Source of the DNA: Arbacia lixula
Taxonomy: Eukaryota; Echinodermata; Echinoidea; Arbacioida; Arbaciidae
Length of the DNA stretch: 64,000 nucleotides
Direction of reading: 5' to 3'
Assembly: GCA_963669155.1 (NCBI GenBank)
Contig: OZ022577.1
Coordinates: 28,211,237-28,275,236 of the forward strand
Part shown: positions 57,546 to 64,000 of the stretch, piece by piece
Layout: the number at the start of each line of letters is the position of its first letter
Numbering within the stretch: the stretch's first letter is position 1
The notes under the pieces: generated by a model
Seen by the model: the letters and a program-made list of their open reading frames with translations, nothing else
Database searches by the model: none
What the model was told of the DNA's origin: nothing
Made by a program: the position numbers and the translations under genes

Positions 57546-58403
57546 CATTTACTGTGCAGGAATCAGGTACTGTATACCCGGTTTCCAAGATTCCTCATCA
57601 GAATTCCCACCTGAAACGGTCCACCTGAAACTTTCAAATTAGTTGCCACTGGCCAAAAAAAAATTGCTTATCGCTTAAAGTCGAGACCACCTGAATATCC
57701 CTTTGGCCAGCTGGATTTCATGCCACCTTAAATAAAAGTTAAGGGCAAGCCCTCAACAAATTTTCACATAATACGACATGACTACATGTATCTATTTCTT
57801 TTATGGCTCCTGGCAGTGTCCTGATCCTTTGTACGCTACATACCTATGAGTATGACCTCCTTTCCATAAACTTTAATCAGGGAAGTGTTATAGGAAGGAG
57901 TAGAAACTCGAGCATAATACATTCAAACATCTGTATGGGTTCTAAAGCGTGCTCATGAATGTCAAAAGAATTCCATAATCATGACAATGCTTTGATGTTC
58001 CATGTGCCGAGCCGACATTTAGCTGATGTCAACTTGAAAAGAAATTTCTTTAATTTCCCGTATGTCTGTAGACGTTTTTTTTTTGACAAATTCGTTTGCA
58101 AATTATAAGGAAGTTAACGGCAGATAATGACAGATCCTAATACTCTGCTTTTGTTTCGATAAGTATTAAGGAATCATTAAAAATCGGACATATAAGCTAT
58201 TTGTATTAATTACAAAATTGACCAATTTCTTTACTTTCCGACAATTAGGGAGATTCAACCACCCTCAAAATGATATATTAAGCTGTGTGTTATCATTAAC
58301 GGCGTTTGTGTGTGTTTGCGTGAAGCAGAGATATTTTACTTGAAAAACTTGTTTGTTTGCTGATACCTGTTGGTGAGTGTTGTGCTCATGGAAGTAATAA
58401 TAC

Positions 58404-59275
58404 GGAGCTTTCTAACCTGAGACCGAACGTCAGCTACTACGAGTTAACTGGTGCGTATCGAGGTTGTGCAGATCTCGTTCGTTCTGTCGCAGAAGCGCTT
58501 TCGGTTTTCACGACGGGGCCGCGGCATTCGGCGATATCACGTGACTAAATGTTCAGATCAAAGACCGTGCGTAGAGCGGTGCGAAGCTTCGCCAGCGCTA
58601 TGGTCGAATACATCGCATGCTGAATCATCCGAAATGGCGAGCTTCATGCTCCGGCGCAGGCTTTAACTTACACCGAGCTAGAGATATGTTGGCATTTGCA
58701 TAGGCCTACTGTCTGCGATATGCTGGACGATAGGCCTAGTAATTTCTTAAACATACCCATAAACAGAAAAGTTAACCCTAACAATGTTCATAAACGAGTA
58801 TTTTTGTGCAAATACCTGCGCTTATACCGATAGCTAAAACCATTTGGGCTAGGCTACTCACCCGATGTGTCGCCCGCCAGCCGCGGCGGCTGGCCTTGTC
58901 GATTTCCACTGGGAAACATGACTTAGGCTAAAACATGAAATTCAAAACTTTCACTCAAATTTACATCTAAGAGACGATTTCATGAAAAATGTGATCGCAT
59001 AATGATTGATAGTTTATATTTCAAGCCCTCTCAAGAAACTATTTTATGATGCAAGAAGTAGAAACAACAAAATAGACCTACCTATTCCGATTGTTTAGAC
59101 AGTGAATCTCACTCACGTTGTCGTTTTCATCACAATGTGGAATCGGGGAAATTTGCCCCGACTCCCGTCGTTAGAATTGGACGGCGACGCGAGTGTATGC
59201 TTTCGGGCATGCGCAGTGGCAAAATATGACGTCACTCGTAGTAGCTTGACGTTCGGTCTCGCGTTAGAAAGCTCC
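58404..59275. mobile_element. Element with ~40-bp inverted ends
   Basis: GGAGCTTTCTAACCTGAGAC plus CGAACGTCAGCTACTACGAG at the left is mirrored by CTCGTAGTAGCTTGACGTTC plus GGTCTCGCGTTAGAAAGCTCC at the right. The interior is GC-richer than its flanks; short frames there have no recognised domain. Confidence 0.8.
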
Positions 59276-60547
59276 CTAATGTCATTAACAGAACGGGACA
59301 AGTGAAATGAGACTGTACATTTCTTTTGTTCTCTCTGAGAAACCGTTGCCACACATCATGTTCATAATTGTTCAAACACCTGAACAGCACCTGTTGAGAA
59401 CACCATAACTTTTCAGCGGCTTGGCACATGGGTTCAAAGAAAGAAAGTTGCTTCCTATCCTTCCATAACACATCCCTGCTTTAATGAAAGCAAAGCCCCA
59501 ATTAAATAATCTGAAAGTGAAACAGCTATTCCAATCCTGAGACCTAGTCATTGCTTGTAATAAGCTATCACTCCCCGTATCACTCATAGGCCTACTTATC
59601 TGACAAACAAGTTAACACTGGTTATGTTATCTGAATGTATTTTCAACTTGTAAATAGTTACACAAACGAGATCGATATCTAAGAGTCTAGACCGAGCAGT
59701 AATCATATTTATCGCACGTTATCAACGGCACACATTTACATACCCTGGCCTAGTTACATACCACTGCGTATACTCACGGGCGATTCAGGACCCGAGTAAT
59801 GTGCCGCTCTTCAGCCTGGCTCAGCGTTGCCCTAGCCCTGCCCCTACTGGCCCTAGGCCTACTGGGGTCGAAGATATCACACTTTCCACATTACCATTAC
59901 ATTAGAGATTTCCAAGATTTCTCTGAGACTTAAATCTATGATAAGTCTAGTTTGTGACACTTAAACAATGACTAATACGCCTACTGATGATACATGCCCA
60001 TTGCTACAAATGCTAGTCAATTTTACGACATCGATACGACAACTGCAATACATGTGTGGCGCTGGCGGCTGGCGCTGGCTTACCTGGCTAGGCTGGGCAT
60101 GCGCATGCAAGCTGCTAACGACGTGTGCCGTTATTGCACTGTCGCCGTATGCGTTGGGATCAGCATCCCTACGTTGTTGCTGTTGTTGTTTTGGGTCAAA
60201 GTTGACTAGTCTTTCTCATGTTCTTCTTCATTTCTCGTTTGGATGAATCCCGGGATGAATCAAGTAATACAAGTAATACTATTTTAGATCATCTTCTTTT
60301 CTCCTTTCTTCCTTTTTTGCCATTCATGCAGCTCAGGCGAGCTGCAGGCCGCGCATATTTTTTTTTGTATCCTCCTCGCTTTCTTTGATTTTGTTTTTCT
60401 ATTAATTGATGTGACTATGGGGGGGGGGGGGGGGGGGGGGTCATGCGGACTAGCTAGAGCAATACAAAAATCGTATAATTTATAAGAGGCATGCCCAAAA
60501 TATCCAGCTCGTGTCACATGTCGAAGCAAAAGAAGAAAATTTGTGTT

Positions 60548-60985
60548 CAACAGAAGCAGAAACATGAAAGAAACATATTAGTGAAGGTTTGACGAAAATC
60601 CGTCAAGGAAAGAGAGGTTTTGAAATTTTAATTTTGTGACGTCACGTGCAAGGTGCTCTCCCATAATTTATTCTGTGCTGTATGATTCCTTATATATATA
60701 TTTTTATATTTTGAGAATGGAATCATGTTTTTCACAGAGGTATGTGTGTATATAAAAATGATGTATCAAATCATCATTTAAAAAGATGCATATAATATCT
60801 TTTGGAGAAAACTGACATTTCCCCCCCCCCCCCCAAAAAAAAAAAAAATACACGTGACGTCACAAAATCACAACATTATAAATAATTTTCTCATCCTTTG
60901 ACGGATTTTCATCAAACCTTCACTAAATATGCTTCTTTAATGTGTCTGCTTTTGCAACTTAATTTCAGGGTGAACTATCCCTTTA
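60548..60985. mobile_element. Long-inverted-repeat element, family L, copy 3
   Basis: AGCAGAAACATGAAAGAAAC, TTAGTGAAGGTTTGACGAAA and TTTTGTGACGTCACGTGCAA pair with ACACGTGACGTCACAAAATC, GATTTTCATCAAACCTTCAC and TTTAATGTGTCTGCTTTTGC. The TGACGTCA in each inner arm is a CRE-type palindrome, where copy 2 has TGACATCA. Confidence 0.85.
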
Positions 60986-62178
60986 AATTTACTCTTTACA
61001 TATGTACAGGCCGGAGACATAGTCCTATACTGTCCTTGGTATTTGATCATGGAGTTGATATCCACAGTACAGACTGTGTCGTTTTGTGAGACAGTATAAC
61101 CCTATCGAACATGCTGATATTCGATAACCATATCATAGTGGCGCGTCTTAAAGTCTAGCCATTCCATTGTTAGATTGTTATCAGGTAGCGGAAGTGATAA
61201 GCGTTAACTAGTGAATGAGCCTTCTGTAAAACAAAACTAAAAACAAAACAAAAATAATTAAATGAACTTAGTATCATGACCCTGTATTTTTCTGTCGTGG
61301 ATTTCAAAGAGGGCATTCATTTTCAATGTTTATTTTGAACATATTGAGGCAGGGGGATCAGGCGGGGGTGCCGTCCCCTCCCCCCCCCCCCCCCCTCCTT
61401 ATCCTGACCCCGGCCCATGCACGCCCCGCTGGTCATTTGGACTAAAATGCCTATAATATGTAATAAAAATACAAAGTAATAAACATGCCGGAGAAGATTT
61501 TTGAATCTCCATTTGTATCGCCATCGCAGCCTCTTGGATTATCGTTGATATAAATATAGAGAGCCAACTACGCTTAAAAAAAAAACTGTATCTGTAAAGT
61601 CAGAATCACATCAATTCAGCAATGAAAACATACCATTTGCCAGGATGAGTAATGGACTGCTTCGTAAACGGCACGAGTCGTATCTCTTGAGACGGGCAGT
61701 AAAATGAGCTTATAATGGAGGGACGGAGTGAGAGGCTTAACCCTTCCCGTGTCAGTCAACATTATGCAATATAGTATTAGCGTGCACTATACGGGCGTAA
61801 ATAATGACGATGTTACCATATTGGAGTGATATAGCTGCTGCCCCGTGAAATATACACACTCCAACGCATGCAGTTATGAAGCTGTAAACACATACCGTAT
61901 CTCACATTCCATTTAGATGATGATCGTAGATGAGACGTGGACAGGGAGATGAGAGTTATTCTAAATATCGGCCTCTCAGCTGTCCTCCGGTCTCTCTCAT
62001 CACAACATTCTTTAATATTCCCTCATGCATGCACTCTTCGCCATACAAGAAAATTACCTCAATCAAAAAGGCGTTTGCGAAACTATTATTATGCTAAAAA
62101 CTGAAACTGAAACGCCAGTTAAGAGTTGCCGGCATCCCCGAGGATGACTGGGTGCATATTACTAGGAACATGAAACAT

Positions 62179-62681
62179 GTGAAAATCACATTAATCCAAT
62201 TAGTCATGCATGAGTGAGCACATTTTAAAGGCAAAATGTCACTTTTCAAAAGTCACAAGGGTAATTTTGGGAGTCACGAATTTTAATGAATTCCATTTTT
62301 GGTGCGTAATTTATGTCCTTTCATTGTTTATCATCCATCTCTCGACGCACTAACACCTATCCCGACACTAACCCATTGTTCTGGTTGAGTGAGCACCGTT
62401 TGAAGAATACTCGTCCCTCTTAATTGAGTTTGAAACTTAAAAAAAAAACCTTTTTGTGAAAAAAAACCCCTGGATATTTTGACAAAGATGCAACATGACC
62501 TGTTATGTAAACATAATAAGTCATTTTCATGTCATAGTTGAGTGAATACACTTTCAAAATCGCACAAGAAATGCCAAAATGTATTAAAACGGCATAAACT
62601 TGTGACTTTTGAAAAGTGACATTTCTGCCTTTAAAATTTGTCCACTCATGCATGACTAAGTAGATTAACATGATTTTCACA
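62179..62681. mobile_element. Foldback element with ~80-bp arms
   Basis: GTGAAAATCACATTAATCCA, TTAGTCATGCATGAGTGAGC and GGCAAAATGTCACTTTTCAA plus AAGTCACAAG at the left are mirrored by CTTGTGACTTTTGAAAAGTG, CATTTCTGCCTTTAAAATTT and CACTCATGCATGACTAAGTA plus GATTAACATGATTTTCAC at the right. The 99-codon minus frame over the right half is not a gene. Confidence 0.85.
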
Positions 62682-63689
62682 CAGAAGTTAGTCAATAAGT
62701 TAAGGAACAATCCTACCAAATTATTTTTCCCAAAACCTCTTCGATAAAAAGTTATTTTATTTTTGTTTTTTGTGTGTGTTTAGTTAACTCCCATATATAG
62801 GCATGCTAGGAACACCTAGGCCTGCAATATACTCAGAGTTCAATGGTACGGGTGTTCTTCTTATCAGTCGCGGGTAACATTCAAGTTAATGTTTGCATTT
62901 GATCACACCATAAAAGGCTAGTTCATGGAGCTAGTGTTATTTGAGTTCACAGTAAACGGATTTATTTGTTCCCTTTGGCTACCCGCAACATGTGACCATC
63001 GACCTTCGGGTCACAGTCAATCGTTTTACTGATCCAGTTGAAACCAGTTAAAGCCAACTGATGAAACCGAGACATTGAAATTCGGTCAAATTCAAATTAA
63101 ATATTCAATATCATTATCTTACTGTTCGATGGCATGTCTCCTCCCTTCCTCATAACAATAGGGCAACTCGATAAAGCAGCATTTCCAGCATACCCACTTC
63201 AGAGCATTTCAACTGACACCATCGTGAATAATGAAAAACAATGGAAAAGTTTAACAAGAAAGTAGTTCAGTTCAATTCGACCATTCGTCGAGCCAGACAG
63301 TTGAAGTTTAACTGGAATTTCTACCGGCCATAATACCGGTACAGTATCAATTTCCATCTGGTAAATTGGTTACAAACTGCAGACATTTTTTGTTTATATC
63401 GAAAGGGATGACATAAAAGTTGCTTTCGACCGATTATTATATCGATGGGGCCCATGGCCGATGGATCCAGGTGCAAGCAGGCGCTGACATCTGCAATGCA
63501 TATGAAATATTAGATTCTAATTCACAACTTTACAATTGCACTTTATTCATTTCCAACATCAACCAGAGTTAATCCAATATAAGCCATCTCATAATAACAC
63601 AAATATAACTGACGACATATTGTATCGAAAATAGAATATACATTCAACTCATAATAAGTATTATACATTGTCATAAAGTAACATGTTTA

Positions 63690-64000
63690 GCATGATGATG
63701 ATGGCTTATACCTCGAGTCCTAGGATTTAAGGGAATATCTTTTCAGTTGCATGCATTAAGATGACATAACAAGCAAATCCTCGAGCGACAGACTCTAGCG
63801 CAATTTTGGCACTGAAAGCCCTGGACAGGAGGGCTTTGTGCAGCTCTAGCCTTTCTCTGTTGGCGCTTCTCCTCTACAACTTCTCTTCGCTCTTTCTTAA
63901 ACCTCTTATCTCGCGATTCCCTCAGATTCGTGCTTTGTGCTTTGTGCCGAGACCGAATGGAACAATCCTGCCAAATTATTTTGCCCCAAAACTCTTCGAT
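63690..64000 (-). pseudogene. LINE ORF2 C-terminus and 3' end (runs off the window)
   Basis: On the minus strand, from the right edge to a TGA near 63750, the frame reads FWGKIIWQDCSIRSRHKAQ, then a basic stretch KRFKKERREVVEEKRQQRK, then GFQCQNCARVCRSRICLLCH. The last segment matches the 'FxCxxCGRxCxSRIGLxSH' zinc-binding tail seen in many RTE/CR1-type LINE proteins. The 3' end shows a short CATCATCATCATG run (about 63693-63705), like the simple-repeat tails of such elements. Only the 3' end is in the window. A related ~43-bp string (GGAACAATCCTACCAAATTA and on) lies at 62703-62745. Confidence 0.75.

Larger units (their letters stand above)
54639..64000. other. Upstream flank of the scavenger receptor, no recognised gene
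   Basis: No conserved exon was identified. Besides the duplication at 54733-54943, it holds inverted-repeat elements at 55667-56587, 57014-57545, 58404-59275, 60548-60985 and 62179-62681, a 22-bp G run (60419-60440), C runs (60821-60834, 61379-61396) and a LINE 3' end (63690-64000). GC-richer patches at 58860-58920 and 59790-60180 have short open frames but no domain or splice support. Confidence 0.6.

Noticed and set aside
59968-60246. Trp/Cys-rich frames of 71-92 codons in a GC-richer patch
   Set aside because: No recognised motif, no convincing splice sites, and two competing frames cover the same bases.

Overview
This is animal nuclear DNA. Three genes with spliced, phase-consistent exons sit in AT-rich sequence crowded with short DNA transposons, LINE remnants, minisatellites and homopolymer tracts. 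The gene content is metazoan. The style (1-6 kb introns, many foldback elements, pearl/Helentron-like repeats with GTCC microsatellites, long G or C runs) suggests a marine invertebrate deuterostome, most likely an echinoderm such as a sea urchin; the species is an inference. || LAYOUT. (1) 1-3510, minus strand: the first two coding exons of NSL1 (MIS12 kinetochore complex); the rest lies beyond the left edge. (2) 3511-9985: intergenic, with a 1 kb C-rich, G-poor tract and a 1.4 kb pearl/Helentron-like element. (3) 9986-15028, plus strand: complete four-exon SYNJ2BP (OMP25), 142 aa, a PDZ protein with a C-terminal mitochondrial anchor; a LINE remnant lies in intron 3. (4) 15029-33604: 18.6 kb without a recognised gene, holding foldback elements, a 157-bp satellite array inside one pearl-like element, and a second, inverted copy of the 1.4 kb element. 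(5) 33605-54638, minus strand: complete 12-exon class B scavenger receptor (CD36/SCARB family), 614 aa. (6) 54639-64000: its upstream flank, holding a tandem duplication, several terminal-inverted-repeat elements and a LINE 3' end running off the right edge. || The three genes have unrelated roles (chromosome segregation, mitochondrial outer-membrane scaffolding, lipid or lysosomal receptor) and there is no operon logic. SYNJ2BP and the scavenger receptor are convergent. || MOST NOTABLE. The scavenger receptor has an acidic dileucine signal in its N-terminal tail and a cytosolic C-terminal tail built from about 14 degenerate V-A-N-G-G pentapeptides, encoded by a 15-bp minisatellite in the last exon. 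Splice-site edges of three of its exons are copied in adjacent intronic tandem repeats. Two pearl/Helentron-like families share one architecture and carry ordered DR1 and DR4 nuclear-receptor half-site arrays in nearly every core unit. A 0.9 kb inverted-repeat transposon has an interior saturated with CGTA/TACG words and an apparent TATA box, ATG and splice donor.
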